This document shows, in pieces, positions 40,089 to 51,723 of a DNA stretch of 64,000 nt; within the stretch, counting starts at the first letter, position 1, and every line of letters begins with the position of its first letter. The position numbers and the translations under genes were made by a program. This DNA comes from Curtobacterium poinsettiae (GTDB lineage Bacteria > Actinomycetota > Actinomycetes > Actinomycetales > Microbacteriaceae), in assembly GCF_025677645.1 (NCBI RefSeq), contig NZ_CP106879.1, positions 2,852,001-2,916,000 on the forward strand, in the 5' to 3' direction. A model generated the notes under the pieces. It worked only from the letters and a program-made list of their open reading frames with translations. It did not search any database and was not told where the DNA came from.

Positions 40089-40751
40089 TCAGGCGTCGAC
40101 GGTCGCCACGGCGACGCAGCGCACCACCCGGCCACCGGCGGCCCGCACCGCGCGGACGCCCTCGGCCATCGTGACGCCCGTCGTGACGACGTCGTCGACG
40201 AGCACGACATCGCGGCCGTCGACGCCGGTCGCGTGCAGGGTCCCGACGGTCGCCGCGACGCGTTCCACCGCCGACCGCTCCTTCTGTCCCGGTCCGGATC
40301 GCCGTCGTCCGGCCGCGGTGCGGACGAGACGCCCCGTGTGCCGGACACCACCACGGGCGAGCAGCAGCACGACCGGGTCGAACCCACGTCGTCGGGCACC
40401 CGCCCGGGACGGCGGCACCCGGAGCACCACGGTGCCGTCCGGGGCCGCGGCGAGCGCCGCACGGACGAGTGCACCGAAGCGGACGCCGAGCGGACGGGCG
40501 ACGTCGACCCGCCCCCGGAGCTTGAGCTCGAGGACCAGGGTGCGGACCAGCCCCTCGTACTCGAAGGCCGCGTCGAGCCGGACACCGGCGACCAGCCGGA
40601 CCCGCCGGGGCCGTGCTGCGAGCGCCGCCCGGCACGGTGGGCAGAGCGCGCGGTCCTGGCGGCCGCAGCCCAGGCAGGTGACGGGCAGGAAGAGCCCGAG
40701 CACGGCGAGCAGGGCATCACGCCACGGGGTGGAGTCGTCGTCAGGGGGCAT
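40089..40751 (-). CDS. comF: ComF-family phosphoribosyltransferase-like protein
   Basis: 220 aa from the ATG at 40751. The N-terminal zinc-like cluster CLGCGRQDRALCPPC is followed by FEYEGLVRTLVLELKLRGR, a family hallmark. The C-terminal half has VLRVPPSRAGARRRGFD and the PRPP-binding motif VVLVDDVVTTGVTM. ComF proteins are linked to DNA uptake in competent species, but are widespread in actinobacteria where the role is unknown. It is downstream of lpqB and upstream of hpf on the same strand. Confidence 0.9.
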   Translation of the reverse strand: MPPDDDSTPWRDALLAVLGLFLPVTCLGCGRQDRALCPPCRAALAARPRRVRLVAGVRLDAAFEYEGLVRTLVLELKLRGRVDVARPLGVRFGALVRAALAAAPDGTVVLRVPPSRAGARRRGFDPVVLLLARGGVRHTGRLVRTAAGRRRSGPGQKERSAVERVAATVGTLHATGVDGRDVVLVDDVVTTGVTMAEGVRAVRAAGGRVVRCVAVATVDA

Positions 40752-40848
40752 GCCCACGACTGTGGTGGTGACCGGACGGTGGTGGTGGGCCGTGGTGCCG
40801 GACGGTGGACGGGCCTCCAGGCCGGCTGGGGTGTGGAGGACCGTCGCG

Positions 40849-42530
40849 TCAGCGCTGGACGCCGAGCACGTCGGCGGTGACGCCCGTCGTGTCCCAGCCA
40901 CCCCCGGTGGACTGCAGGACGTTGCCGTCCGACATCCGGAGCAACAGCGCGCCGCCGCCGCCGCCGCTGATGGCGGTGGCGCGCCCGTCGGGCTTCGGCA
41001 GGGTGCTCGACTTGCCGCCGATCGTCGTGCGCACGATGTTCGGACCGGTGGGGGTCTGCCCGACCGAGGCGACGTCGGTGTCGTTCACCCATGCGGCGTC
41101 GACCGCGGTGCCGCTGGCCGCCTGCACCCGGACCGGGGCGCCGAACGAGGTCGGTGACCGGTCGGACCCCCGGATGATCGCCATCACGTACAGGCCGGGG
41201 CCGTCCGAGGTCTCGATGAGTGCGAGGGCCCTGGTGGAGTCGCGGGACACCTCGAACGACACGAGGTCGCCGCGCGGCAGGGTGGTGCGCACCTGGTGGG
41301 GGTCGCCGCCGAGCCCGTACGCGGTGATGCGGCGGGTGTCGGACTGCTGTCCCACCCAGACGAAGCCGAGGTCGTCGACGGCGGGGGCGATGAGGCCGTC
41401 GCGGGCATCGACGCGCAGGCGGTCCTTGCCGCGCACGACGATGACGCCGTCCCGGTTGCCGACGGCGGCGGTGGTGCCGGACGCCGACAGGGCGATCGAC
41501 GTCGGGTCGAGGCCGGCGATCGCGGCGCCGACGCCGCTGCCGAGTTCGGCGACCTTGCCGGTTCCCGAGGCGGCGTAGCCGACGACGCCGTCCTCGTCGA
41601 CCAGGGGTCGGGGATCGACGTCGGGGTTCTGCTGGGCGTCCGCTCCCCCGGAGTCCGGCACCGACAGCGTCGCGCCCTCGATCGTCATCGAGACCGACGA
41701 GATGGTGGCGACCGAGGCAAGCGACTTGCTGAGCTGTTCGCGCATCCGGACCCTGTCGACGGTGCTCGCGCCCAGGGCGTCGCGCGACAGGTCGACGAGG
41801 GCCGTGCCGCTGTCGATCGTCACCGCGTTGAGGGACAGCTGAGTGCCCTCCGGGAACGACGAGACGACGGCGCCCTTCAGCCAGTCGGTGGGGCCGGCGA
41901 GCAGGGCGCTCGCGATGCGCGTGCTCGTGGAGGACCGGGCGAGGAACCAGCGCTGGTCGGGCACCAGGAACCTGTAGGTGGGGTCGTAGAAGTACAGCGC
42001 GTGCGGTTGGAACACCGACTCGAAGCTGACCGGCGACAGGATGATGCCGTCCGGGGCGTAGGCGATGCGCCACTCGCCGTCCTCGCGGACGAACTGGAAC
42101 GTCAGCGTCGACGAGGTCGGGCGGACGGCCTGGGTGTACTCCCCTTCGGAGTCGACCGTGGCGCTGGCCGTCATCGTGTAGGTGAGTTCGCGGTCGTCGG
42201 CGCGTTCGACGGTGCCGCTGCCGTCGCGGATCGTGACGCCCTGCCGTGGGTTCCACTGCTGGGCGAAGTCGGCGGCCAGGAACTGCCGGGCGATGGCGTA
42301 GTTGTCCTGGGCGCCGGTGGCGGCGGCGATGAACCCGCGGAGGATCGCCGTCTGGTCGGACCCGGTGATCGGCTTGTCCGGCCGGAAGTCGACGCCCGAG
42401 AGTGACTCGTCCTTGATCGTCTGCCCGGTGCGGACGGCACCGTCGGTCGGGATGGCCGCGCAGGCGGTGACCGCGAGCAAGCTGACCGCGGCGAGCGCGA
42501 CGGCGAGGACGTGGCGGATCCGGTGGCGCA

Positions 42531-42531
<1 letters not shown>
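40849..42531 (-). CDS. lpqB: LpqB lipoprotein, MtrAB accessory
   Basis: 560 aa. Signal peptide with lipobox LLAVTAC (C24), then a GerMN-like part (about 30-330) with ALYFYDPTYRFLVPDQRWFL, and a C-terminal beta-propeller-like region with TAVDAAWVNDTDVASVG. It is exported and anchored at the cell surface, where LpqB interacts with MtrB and modulates MtrA activity. The start ATG overlaps the mtrB stop by one base (TGATG), so mtrA-mtrB-lpqB form the conserved operon. Confidence 0.95.
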
Positions 42532-44261
<1,730 letters not shown>

Positions 44262-44266
44262 GGTGC

Positions 44267-44941
44267 TCAGGCTCCTCCGGCGCGGTACCCGACGCCGCGG
44301 ACCGTGGTGACGGTCTTCGGGTTGTCCGGGTCGTGCTCGATCTTCGCGCGGAGCCGCTGCACGTGCACGTTCACCAGGCGTGTGTCCGCCTTGTAGTGGT
44401 AGCCCCAGACCTGCTCGAGCAGCATCTCGCGGGTGAACACCTGGTTCGGCTTCTCGGCGAGCGCCCGGAGCAGGTCGAACTCGAGCGGCGTGAGCGCGAT
44501 CACGGTGTCGCCGCGGCGCACCTCGTGCCCGGCGACGTCGACCGTGACGTCGCCGACGTGCAGGACGGTCGCGTCGGACGCGCTCGGTCGCAGACGGGTC
44601 CGGATGCGGGCGACGAGCTCCTTCGGGTTGAAGGGCTTCACGACGTAGTCGTCGGCACCGTTCTCGAGCCCGAGGACGACGTCGGCGGTGTCGCTCTTCG
44701 CGGTGAGCATGATGATGGGCGTGCCGCTCTCGGCGCGGATGCGCTTGCACACCTCGATGCCGTCGATGCCGGGCAGCATGACGTCGAGCAGGACGAGGTC
44801 CGGCTTGGTGGCGTGGAACGCGTCGACGGCGTCGTTGCCGTCGGCGCTGAACTCGGGTTCGTACCCCTCGGAGCGGAGCACGATGCCGATCATCTCGGAG
44901 AGGGCCTGGTCGTCGTCGACGACGAGGATGCGCGGTGTCAT
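44267..44941 (-). CDS. mtrA: Response regulator MtrA
   Basis: 224 aa OmpR-type regulator. Receiver: VVDDDQALSEMIGIVLR, D53 (LVLLDVMLPGIDG), and ENGADDYVVKPFN. Winged helix: LTPLEFDLLRALAEKPNQVFTREMLLEQVWGYHYKADTRLVNVHVQRLRAKIE. This is diagnostic for MtrA, the conserved actinobacterial regulator of ripA and other peptidoglycan hydrolases and, in mycobacteria, of dnaA and the origin. It is the first gene of mtrA-mtrB-lpqB; a divergent membrane protein starts 149 bp away. Confidence 0.97.
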   Translation of the reverse strand: MTPRILVVDDDQALSEMIGIVLRSEGYEPEFSADGNDAVDAFHATKPDLVLLDVMLPGIDGIEVCKRIRAESGTPIIMLTAKSDTADVVLGLENGADDYVVKPFNPKELVARIRTRLRPSASDATVLHVGDVTVDVAGHEVRRGDTVIALTPLEFDLLRALAEKPNQVFTREMLLEQVWGYHYKADTRLVNVHVQRLRAKIEHDPDNPKTVTTVRGVGYRAGGA

Positions 44942-45090
44942 GTGATCTGGACTCCGGGTGGCGTGCGGGTGCCGTGGTCGGCACGTGTCCCCACACGATA
45001 GCCGAGGCCCCGCCGCGCCGGGTTTTCCGCCAGGATGGGGGTGGACCGTGCATCGCTGGCACGGTCCGACACGACGAGGGGGCTGGAGTC

Positions 45091-46425
45091 ATGTCCGATT
45101 GGCACACACCGGGCGGTGGGCAGCAGGGTGCGCCGACGCCGCCGGCGTCCGGACCGGCGCAGGGACCAGGACCCCTGCCTGGAGGCCCGCCCCGCTTCTC
45201 CGTGCCGCCGCAGCCCGCCCCGGGGCCGGGTCCGGGGCGACCGGGCGGCCCGTCCGGCGGCTCGCGTCCGGTGATCCCGCTGCGCCCGCTCGGCCTCGGG
45301 GACATCCTGGCCGGCGCCTTCACGGTCTTCCGCCGGAACGCCCGCGTCCTGCTGCTGTGGAGTGTGCTGTTGAGCGGTGTGCTCGGTCTGCTCTCGACGT
45401 TGGCCAGCACGTTCGGCCAGCAGGCGCTGCAGTCGCGGATGTTCTCGGCGCTCGACGGCGGCAGCGGTGCCGACTCGGTGGTCGCGGGCACCCTGACGCT
45501 CACGGCACTGCTCTCGGTCGTGCTGCCGTTCCTCGCCTACCTCGGTCGCGGGTTCCTGGTGGCGCCGGTCGCCGCGGACACCGGGCAGCGGGTGCTCGGC
45601 CGTCGCGCCACGTTCCGGGGGCTGTGGGCGCTGCTCGCCGGCCGCCGGTGGTCCGTCGTCGCGTGGATGCTCGTGCAGATCGGGGCCGGCGTGGTCCTCG
45701 CGATCCTGGCCGGACTCGTGTTCTTCGGGGTGTTCGCGGCCATGGGTGCCGCCGACTCCGGCACCGGGTGGTTCGTGCTGGCGCTCGTGCTGTTCGTGCT
45801 CGGCATCGGTGTCGTCGTCGTGTGGCTCGCCACGCGCTTCGTGCTCACCGTCCCGACCATCGCGCTCGAGGGCCGGCCGGTCTTCGCCGCAGCCGCACAG
45901 TCGTGGCGTCTGACACGCGGGGCCTTCTGGCGGACCTTCGGCATCCTGCTGCTCGTGCGGCTCGTGTTCGGGTTCGCGGCGTCCATCGCGTCGATCCCGC
46001 TCACCATCGGCGTCGTGCTCATCGGGGGCACCTTCGACCCCCTCGGCCAGACGGGAGGCACGTCGGGAGTCGGCACCGGTGCGGGCATCGCCATCGTCGT
46101 CGGCAGCCTGCTCGCGATCGCGGTGCAGTGCATCACCGACGTGCTGAGCGCGTCGATCACCACGTTCCTCGCCGTCGACCGGCGGATCCGCACCGAGGCC
46201 CTCGACCAGCGGATCGCGTCGCACCTGGACTCCGGGCAGCCGGCCGACCCGTTCGCGCCGTCCGCGCCCGTCGCGCGCCCGCCGTGGCCGCCGCAGCAGC
46301 AGTGGGGCGGTCAGCAGTGGCAGGCGCAGCAGTGGCAGGCGCAGCAGCAGCCGTGGCAGCCCGGTCAGCAGCAGCAGCCGTGGCAGCAGGGTCCGGGCCA
46401 GGCGCCGCCGGACGGCTCAGCGTGA
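45091..46425 (+). CDS. Polytopic membrane protein, GPDPase-membrane-domain-like
   Basis: 444 aa. A disordered Pro/Gly-rich N-terminus (about 1-65), then six hydrophobic segments (about 85-355) with LRPLGLGDILAGAFTVFRRN at their start and AAAQSWRLTRGAFWRTFGILLLVRLVFGF towards the end. These are features shared with membrane domains of glycerophosphodiester phosphodiesterase-like proteins, but no catalytic domain is attached. The C-terminus (about 395-444) is a Gln/Trp repeat (QQWQAQQWQAQQQPWQ). GGGGGCTGGAG lies upstream of the ATG. It overlaps DUF4129 (GTGA) and leads the MoxR operon. Confidence 0.85.
   Translation: MSDWHTPGGGQQGAPTPPASGPAQGPGPLPGGPPRFSVPPQPAPGPGPGRPGGPSGGSRPVIPLRPLGLGDILAGAFTVFRRNARVLLLWSVLLSGVLGLLSTLASTFGQQALQSRMFSALDGGSGADSVVAGTLTLTALLSVVLPFLAYLGRGFLVAPVAADTGQRVLGRRATFRGLWALLAGRRWSVVAWMLVQIGAGVVLAILAGLVFFGVFAAMGAADSGTGWFVLALVLFVLGIGVVVVWLATRFVLTVPTIALEGRPVFAAAAQSWRLTRGAFWRTFGILLLVRLVFGFAASIASIPLTIGVVLIGGTFDPLGQTGGTSGVGTGAGIAIVVGSLLAIAVQCITDVLSASITTFLAVDRRIRTEALDQRIASHLDSGQPADPFAPSAPVARPPWPPQQQWGGQQWQAQQWQAQQQPWQPGQQQQPWQQGPGQAPPDGSA
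46311..46400 (+). repeat. Imperfect tandem repeat encoding a Gln/Trp tail
   Basis: Repeated CAGCAGTGGCAGGCG and CAGCAGCCGTGGCAG-like units encode the QQWQAQQ-type C-terminal tail of the membrane protein at 45091. It resembles low-complexity cytoplasmic tails of actinobacterial envelope proteins. Confidence 0.8.
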
Positions 46426-47063
46426 CGGCGGTCGACCCGGACGAGGCGCGTCGCCTGCTCGAGCGCGAACTCGACCGCGCCGCCTACGACGGTGCCCGGC
46501 CGACGTGGTGGGACCGTGCCTCGCGCTCCTTCCTCGACTGGCTCGGGTCGCTCCGTGCCGACGGCCTCGACTCGCCCGCTGCGGCACGCACCGCGCTCGT
46601 GATCGCGATCGTGGTGCTCGTCGCCGTCGTCGTGCTCGTCGTCGTCGCCCGCGGGCTTCCCCGCCGACGCGCCCGGGCCGGTGACGGCGACACCGGCGGG
46701 GTGTTCGACGCCGACGACCTGCGCTCCGCCCGGGAACTCCTCGAAGCGGCCCAGGCCGCCGTCCGTCGCGCCGACTGGTCGGCAGCGGTGCTCGACGGGT
46801 TCCGCGCGATCGCCAGAGGGCTCGGCGAACGCGACCTGGTGCCCGACGTGCCCGGAGCCACCGCGCGGACGATCGCCGCACGGGGCGCCGTGCCGTTCCC
46901 CGCGTCGGCGGGTGCGCTCGATGCGGCAGCGACCGCCTTCGACGCGGTGCGGTACCTCGGTGCCGAGGCCGACGAGGCCGCTGCCCTCCGCGTGCTCGAC
47001 ACCGAGCGCTCCGTCCGGCAGGCCCGGCCCGCCCGGGCCGACGGACCGGTGGTGCCGGCATGA
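46422..47063 (+). CDS. DUF4129-domain membrane protein
   Basis: 213 aa from the GTG that overlaps the upstream stop. N-terminal cytoplasmic stretch (LLERELDRAAYDGARPTWWDRASRSFLDWL), one membrane segment (about 60-80), and a C-terminal DUF4129-like helical domain: DLRSARELLEAAQAAVRRADWSAAVLDGFRAIARGLGERDLV...ATARTIA...FDAVRYLGAEADEAAALRVLDTERSV. DUF4129 proteins accompany MoxR and DUF58 genes across actinobacteria. Overlaps at both ends show a single translational unit. Confidence 0.88.
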   Translation: MTAVDPDEARRLLERELDRAAYDGARPTWWDRASRSFLDWLGSLRADGLDSPAAARTALVIAIVVLVAVVVLVVVARGLPRRRARAGDGDTGGVFDADDLRSARELLEAAQAAVRRADWSAAVLDGFRAIARGLGERDLVPDVPGATARTIAARGAVPFPASAGALDAAATAFDAVRYLGAEADEAAALRVLDTERSVRQARPARADGPVVPA

Positions 47064-48304
47064 CGACCGACAACGCCACGCGGACGAGCGCCGGGCCGGC
47101 GCGGGCTCACGCTCCGGCTCCGGCCGAGGGACGCCGGTTCCGCGTCGGGTTCTGGGTCGCCATCGTCCTGGTCGGCGTCCTGCTCGCCGCCCTGACCGCC
47201 CTCGTGCAGGGCACCGACCCGGACGCACCGCGCGCACTCGACCCGACCTCGACGACGGCCAGTGGTTCGGCCGCCCTGGTCCGGGTGCTCGAGCAACGGG
47301 GCACCGCGGTCTCCGTCACCGACACCGTCGACGGCGTCGGCGGCATCGACGGCGGCACGGTGTTCATCGACGACGCGGACGGTGCGCTCGACCCGGCCGT
47401 CGCGGAACGCATCGCCCGCACGGCCCGGCACGTCGTGGTCGTGGGCACGAGCGGCGCCGGACTCGAGGCACTCGGACTCCGGGTCGACCCGGCGGTCCAG
47501 GTCGACGGTGACGCCACCGTCTCGACGGCCTCGTGCGGGATCCCGGCGGCGGCCTCGGCAGCCCGGGTCACCACCGCCGGCTCCGGGTACACCGTGCACG
47601 ACGACGCCGCCGAACGGTGCACGCCGACGGGCGAGGGCGGCTCCCGGGTCTGGGGCCTCGTGCGCACCGCCACGCCCGGCGGCGACGTCACGCTGCTCGG
47701 CACCACCTCGGCGTTCCGGAACGACACGATCGCCACCGCCGGGAACGCCGCGCTCGCCCTCGGCCTGCTCGGCGCCGACGAGCGGCTCGTCTGGTACAAC
47801 CCGGCCGTCGGCACCCCCGACGCCGCTCCGACCCTCGGCGAGCTCGCCCCGCCGTGGGTCCCGAGCGCGCTCGCTCTGCTCGCCCTCGTCGCCGTGGCGG
47901 CCGGCGTCTGGCGGGGCCGACGGCTCGGCCCCCTCGTCGTCGAACGGTTGCCCGTCGTCGTCCGTGCTGCCGAGACCACCGAGGGGCGCGCCCGGATGTA
48001 CGCCCGCACCCGCGACCGCACCCACGCCCTCGACACCCTGCGCGTCGCCGCCGTCCGCCGCATCGGCAGGATGCTCGGTCTGCCCCGCTCGGCACACGTC
48101 GACGAGGTCGTCCGGACCGCGGCCCAGGCCACCGGCATCCCGCACACCCGTGTCGGAGCCCTGCTCGTCGGCGGGACCACCGACGACGACCGTGCGCTCG
48201 TCGACGGCACCGCCGCCCTCGACGACCTCGAACGCGCCGTCCGCCGGGCGACCTCCGGCGACCGACCGACCTCCGACCCCGACCGACCAGGAGCACGACC
48301 GTGA
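47060..48304 (+). CDS. DUF4350-domain membrane protein
   Basis: 414 aa. TM1 (about 31-52, FWVAIVLVGVLLAALTALV), then an extracytoplasmic domain (about 55-265) of DUF4350 type with TASGSAALVRVLEQRGTAVSVTDTV and HVVVVGTSGAGLEALGL, TM2 (about 272-290), and a cytoplasmic tail (about 300-414) with RTRDRTHALDTLRVAAVRRIGRML. The extracellular part resembles the glutamine-amidotransferase-like fold of the family but no catalytic Cys is evident. It starts in overlap with DUF4129 (ATGA) and ends in overlap with moxR. Confidence 0.87.
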   Translation: MTTDNATRTSAGPARAHAPAPAEGRRFRVGFWVAIVLVGVLLAALTALVQGTDPDAPRALDPTSTTASGSAALVRVLEQRGTAVSVTDTVDGVGGIDGGTVFIDDADGALDPAVAERIARTARHVVVVGTSGAGLEALGLRVDPAVQVDGDATVSTASCGIPAAASAARVTTAGSGYTVHDDAAERCTPTGEGGSRVWGLVRTATPGGDVTLLGTTSAFRNDTIATAGNAALALGLLGADERLVWYNPAVGTPDAAPTLGELAPPWVPSALALLALVAVAAGVWRGRRLGPLVVERLPVVVRAAETTEGRARMYARTRDRTHALDTLRVAAVRRIGRMLGLPRSAHVDEVVRTAAQATGIPHTRVGALLVGGTTDDDRALVDGTAALDDLERAVRRATSGDRPTSDPDRPGARP

Positions 48305-49317
48305 CCGACCTGCCCCCTGCCACCACCGAACACACCGCACCGGAACACGACCCCACGTCCTCGGACGGTTCCGACCTGCGCGACGCGTTCGGCCGGGTCC
48401 GCACCGAGGTCGCCAAGGCCGTCGTCGGCCAGGAGGGCGCGGTCTCCGGCATGATCGTCGGACTCCTCGCACAGGGGCACGTGCTGCTCGAGGGCGTCCC
48501 CGGTGTCGCGAAGACCCTGCTCGTCCGCAGCCTCGCCGCCGCGATGACGCTCGACACGAAGCGCATCCAATTCACCCCGGACCTGATGCCCGGCGACGTC
48601 ACCGGGTCGCTCGTCTACGACGCCTCGACCGGCACGTTCCCGTTCCGCGAGGGTCCCGTCTTCACGAACGTCCTGCTCGCCGACGAGGTCAACCGCACGC
48701 CGCCGAAGACCCAGTCGGCCCTGCTCGAGGCGATGGAGGAACGCCAGGTGAGCGTCGACGGCGACGCCCGGGCGCTGCCGGACCCCTTCTTCGTCGCCGC
48801 GACGATGAACCCGATCGAGTTCGAGGGCACGTACACGCTGCCCGAGGCGCAGCTCGACCGCTTCCTGATGAAGCTGACCCTCGACATCCCGCCGCGCGAC
48901 GTCGAGTGGCAGGTGCTCCGACGCCACGCCGACGGATTCGTGCCGCGCGACGTCCGGTCGGCCGGCATCACCCCGGTGGTCGGCGTCGACGAGGTGGTCC
49001 GTGCGCAGCGTGCCGTCCGCGGTGTCGGGGCCCGCGACGACGTGCTCGCGTACATCGTCGACCTCGCCCGCGCCACCCGGCAGGCACCGTCCGTCCGCGT
49101 CGGCGTGAGCCCCCGCGGTGCGACGGCACTGCTCGCGGCCGCCAAGGCCTGGGCGTGGCTCACCGGCTACGACGCGATCACCCCGGACCACGTGCAGGCC
49201 ATGGCCCTGCCGGTCTGGCGGCACCGCCTGCGGGTCGCCGCCGACGCGGAGCTCGAGGGCGTCGGCGCCGACGGCGTGCTCCAGCAGGTGCTCGAGCAGG
49301 TGCGGGTGCCGATCTAG
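48301..49317 (+). CDS. moxR: MoxR-family AAA+ ATPase
   Basis: 338 aa from the GTG overlapping the DUF4350 stop. Walker A GVPGVAKT (65-72), Walker B LLADEVNR (125-132) and the family motifs AMEERQVSVDG and ATMNPIEFEGTYTLPEAQLDRF. The C-terminal lid contains SVRVGVSPRGATALLAAAKAWAWLTG. MoxR ATPases act as chaperones for assembling or maturing VWA- or DUF58-containing partners, which fits the next gene. The stop overlaps the DUF58 start by one base. Confidence 0.95.
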   Translation: MTDLPPATTEHTAPEHDPTSSDGSDLRDAFGRVRTEVAKAVVGQEGAVSGMIVGLLAQGHVLLEGVPGVAKTLLVRSLAAAMTLDTKRIQFTPDLMPGDVTGSLVYDASTGTFPFREGPVFTNVLLADEVNRTPPKTQSALLEAMEERQVSVDGDARALPDPFFVAATMNPIEFEGTYTLPEAQLDRFLMKLTLDIPPRDVEWQVLRRHADGFVPRDVRSAGITPVVGVDEVVRAQRAVRGVGARDDVLAYIVDLARATRQAPSVRVGVSPRGATALLAAAKAWAWLTGYDAITPDHVQAMALPVWRHRLRVAADAELEGVGADGVLQQVLEQVRVPI

Positions 49318-50669
49318 TGGCGGTCTCCGGCCGGTTCGTCGCGCTCCTCGCCGTCGCCCTCGTGCCCACCGTGCTGCTCGGCAGTGGGTGGGCCGGTCTG
49401 GCGTGGGTCGGGGTGGTGCTGCTCGCCGCGGCGCTCGACGTCGTGCTCGCCGCCGACCTGCGACGGGTCCGCGTCGAGCGTCGGATGCCGCGGCTCGCTC
49501 GGCGCGACAGCACCGCGGACGGCACCCTCGTGCTCGCCAACGACGGCGCCCGGACGATCCGCGGTGTGGTCCGGGACATGTGGGAGCCGTCGGCCGGACA
49601 CCGTCCCCGTCGGATCCGGATGACGGTCCCCGCCGGGGAACGTCGGACCGCCCGGATGCGGTTCACGCCGTTCCGTCGTGGTCGCCGCCGCACCACCGGG
49701 GTCGCCGTGCGGTCCTTCGGTCCCCTGGGCCTCGCCGCACGGCAGCGGGTCGTCGCGGCCCCGGGCGAACTGGTCGTGACGCCGCCGTTCCGCTCCCGGC
49801 GGCACCTGCCGTCACGGTTGGCACGTCTTCGTGAGCTCGACGGCGAGACCACGCTGCAGCTCCGCGGGCACGGCACCGAGTTCGACTCACTGCGCGACTA
49901 CGTGCGCGGCGACGACGTGCGGTCGATCGACTGGCGCGCGACCGCGCGGCGGCAGGACCTCGTCGTCCGCACCTGGCGACCCGAACGCGACCGGCGCGTC
50001 GTCGTCGTGGTCGACGCGGGCCGGGCGGGTGCCGGCCGCGTCACCGACGAGCCCCGACTCGACACGTTCATCGAGTCGGCGCTGCTCCTCGGCGCCCTCG
50101 CGGCTGCCGCCGGTGACCGCGTCGACCTGGTGGTCCTCGACGACACGGCACACGACCGCGTGCACGGCGCCACCCGCGCCGACGTCGTGCAGCGCTTCGG
50201 CGAGGCCCTCGCGATGGCCGAACCCGGGCTCGCCGCGACCGACTGGGCATCCGTGCCCGCGCTCGTCGACTCGATCACGACCTCGCGCGCCATGGTCGTC
50301 CTCGCCTCGAGCCTCGACTCCGTCGGTGCCTCGGGCGACCTGCTCGCCGTGCTCCCCCGGCTGTCCCGGCGGCACGCGGTCGTCGTGACGAGCATCGAGG
50401 ACCCGGCCGTCCAGCGGATGGCGCGCGGCGGGGTGGACCCGACCACGGCGATCCGCACCGCGCGCGGCGGACGGGTGCCGGGCCTCCCCACCGGCGCGGA
50501 GCGCGACGTCTACCGACGCGCGGCCGCCGAGCGCACCCTGCTGGACGCGGACGGTGCGGCCGACGTCGCACGGCGCTCCGGCGCCGAGGTCGTGCGCGGC
50601 GCACCGGCGGACGTCCCGCCGCTCGTCGCGGACGCCTACATCCGTGCGAAGGCCACCGGCCGGCTCTGA
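49317..50669 (+). CDS. DUF58-domain protein
   Basis: 450 aa from the GTG that shares a base with the moxR stop (TAGTG). Two N-terminal membrane segments (about 7-26 and 28-46) are followed by a beta-rich part and the DUF58 signature GTEFDSLRDYVRGDDVRSIDWRATAR (about 186-210). VVVVVDAGRAGAGR and DRVDLVVLDDTAHDRVHG resemble a von Willebrand A-like metal site. DUF58 proteins are usual clients of MoxR. It is the last gene of the overlapping run, 13 bp from the convergent SpoIIM-like gene. Confidence 0.92.
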   Translation: MAVSGRFVALLAVALVPTVLLGSGWAGLAWVGVVLLAAALDVVLAADLRRVRVERRMPRLARRDSTADGTLVLANDGARTIRGVVRDMWEPSAGHRPRRIRMTVPAGERRTARMRFTPFRRGRRRTTGVAVRSFGPLGLAARQRVVAAPGELVVTPPFRSRRHLPSRLARLRELDGETTLQLRGHGTEFDSLRDYVRGDDVRSIDWRATARRQDLVVRTWRPERDRRVVVVVDAGRAGAGRVTDEPRLDTFIESALLLGALAAAAGDRVDLVVLDDTAHDRVHGATRADVVQRFGEALAMAEPGLAATDWASVPALVDSITTSRAMVVLASSLDSVGASGDLLAVLPRLSRRHAVVVTSIEDPAVQRMARGGVDPTTAIRTARGGRVPGLPTGAERDVYRRAAAERTLLDADGAADVARRSGAEVVRGAPADVPPLVADAYIRAKATGRL

Positions 50670-50682
50670 ACCGGGACGGACG

Positions 50683-51681
50683 TCAGCCGGCCACCAGGGC
50701 GGTGGAGCCGCGCTCGAACTCCTCGAGGTCGCCGCGCTCCCCCGCTCGGTACGCGCGGCCGCCGAGCACCCACTGGTAGGCGAGCACCGCGACGAGGGCG
50801 ACCGTGCCGATGCCGATCTTGATCGGCCACGGCCAGTCCTGCCGCGTCACCACGCCCTCGACGATGCCGGACAGCAGCAGGGTCAGGGTCAGGCCGATCG
50901 CGATGGTGATGAGGGCCCGGCCGTCCTCGGCGAGGGCCTGGGCACGCGTGCGTCCAGGCCCCGGTGCCACCCACGACCAGAAGATCATCAGCCCCGCACC
51001 GCCCGCGAGGAACACCGAGTAGAGCTCGAGCTGTCCGTGCGGGGAGATGTAGAGGAAGAAGTCGGCCAGGCGGCCCTGGGAGTGCATGATCGCCGCGGAG
51101 ACCCCGAGGCTGACGGCGTTCTGCATGATCGAGAACGGCACGAAGAGCCCGGTGATGCCGAACGCCACCATCGTGGCCGCGATGTAGGCGTTGTTCGTCC
51201 AGACCTGCGCGGTGAAGGCCCCGAGGCCTCGGTCGGAGTAGTAGTCGACGAAGTCCTGCGTGGCGTACCGGCGCAGGGCCTCGTCGCTGCCGAACGTCGC
51301 CGTCGCACCGGGGGTGGTGGTGATCCAGACGGCGACGATCGCCGCGATCGCCACCGTCGCGAGCGCGACCCAGATGGTCACCCAGCGGATCCGGTAGAGC
51401 GCGGCGGGCAGCTGCCGCGTGAAGAACAGGGCGACCGCGGTCAGCGGGTCGACGGGGGTGCCGGTGAAGCGCAGGCGGGCGCGGAACAGCGTGAGCGAGA
51501 GCCGGTCGCCGGTCACGGTGCGCGGTGCGGCGCCCCGGATGCGGGCGAGGTCGGTCGCGGCCTCCTGGTAGCCGGCGACGAGCCGGTCGACGTCCGTGCC
51601 GGACCGGTGACGGGCACGCGCCAGACGGTCGAGTTCCTGCCACCGGTCACGGTGCACCTCGGCGTAGGCATCCAGGTCCAC
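50683..51681 (-). CDS. SpoIIM/DUF95-family membrane protein
   Basis: 332 aa from the GTG at 51681 with GAGGGGG 5-6 nt upstream. A soluble helical N-terminus (MDLDAYAEVHRDRWQELDRLARA) is followed by about six membrane segments and the family's central region AAIVAVWITTTPGATATFG...FTAQVWTNNAYIAATMVAFGITGLFVPFSIMQNAVSLG. SpoIIM in Bacillus joins a peptidoglycan-remodelling complex during engulfment; relatives are common in non-sporulating actinobacteria, where their job is unknown. It converges on DUF58 and diverges from the RDD gene. Confidence 0.87.
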   Translation of the reverse strand: MDLDAYAEVHRDRWQELDRLARARHRSGTDVDRLVAGYQEAATDLARIRGAAPRTVTGDRLSLTLFRARLRFTGTPVDPLTAVALFFTRQLPAALYRIRWVTIWVALATVAIAAIVAVWITTTPGATATFGSDEALRRYATQDFVDYYSDRGLGAFTAQVWTNNAYIAATMVAFGITGLFVPFSIMQNAVSLGVSAAIMHSQGRLADFFLYISPHGQLELYSVFLAGGAGLMIFWSWVAPGPGRTRAQALAEDGRALITIAIGLTLTLLLSGIVEGVVTRQDWPWPIKIGIGTVALVAVLAYQWVLGGRAYRAGERGDLEEFERGSTALVAG

Positions 51682-51723
51682 GTGTTCCCCCTCAGATCGC
51701 GCGATCTCCGACAGAATGATCCC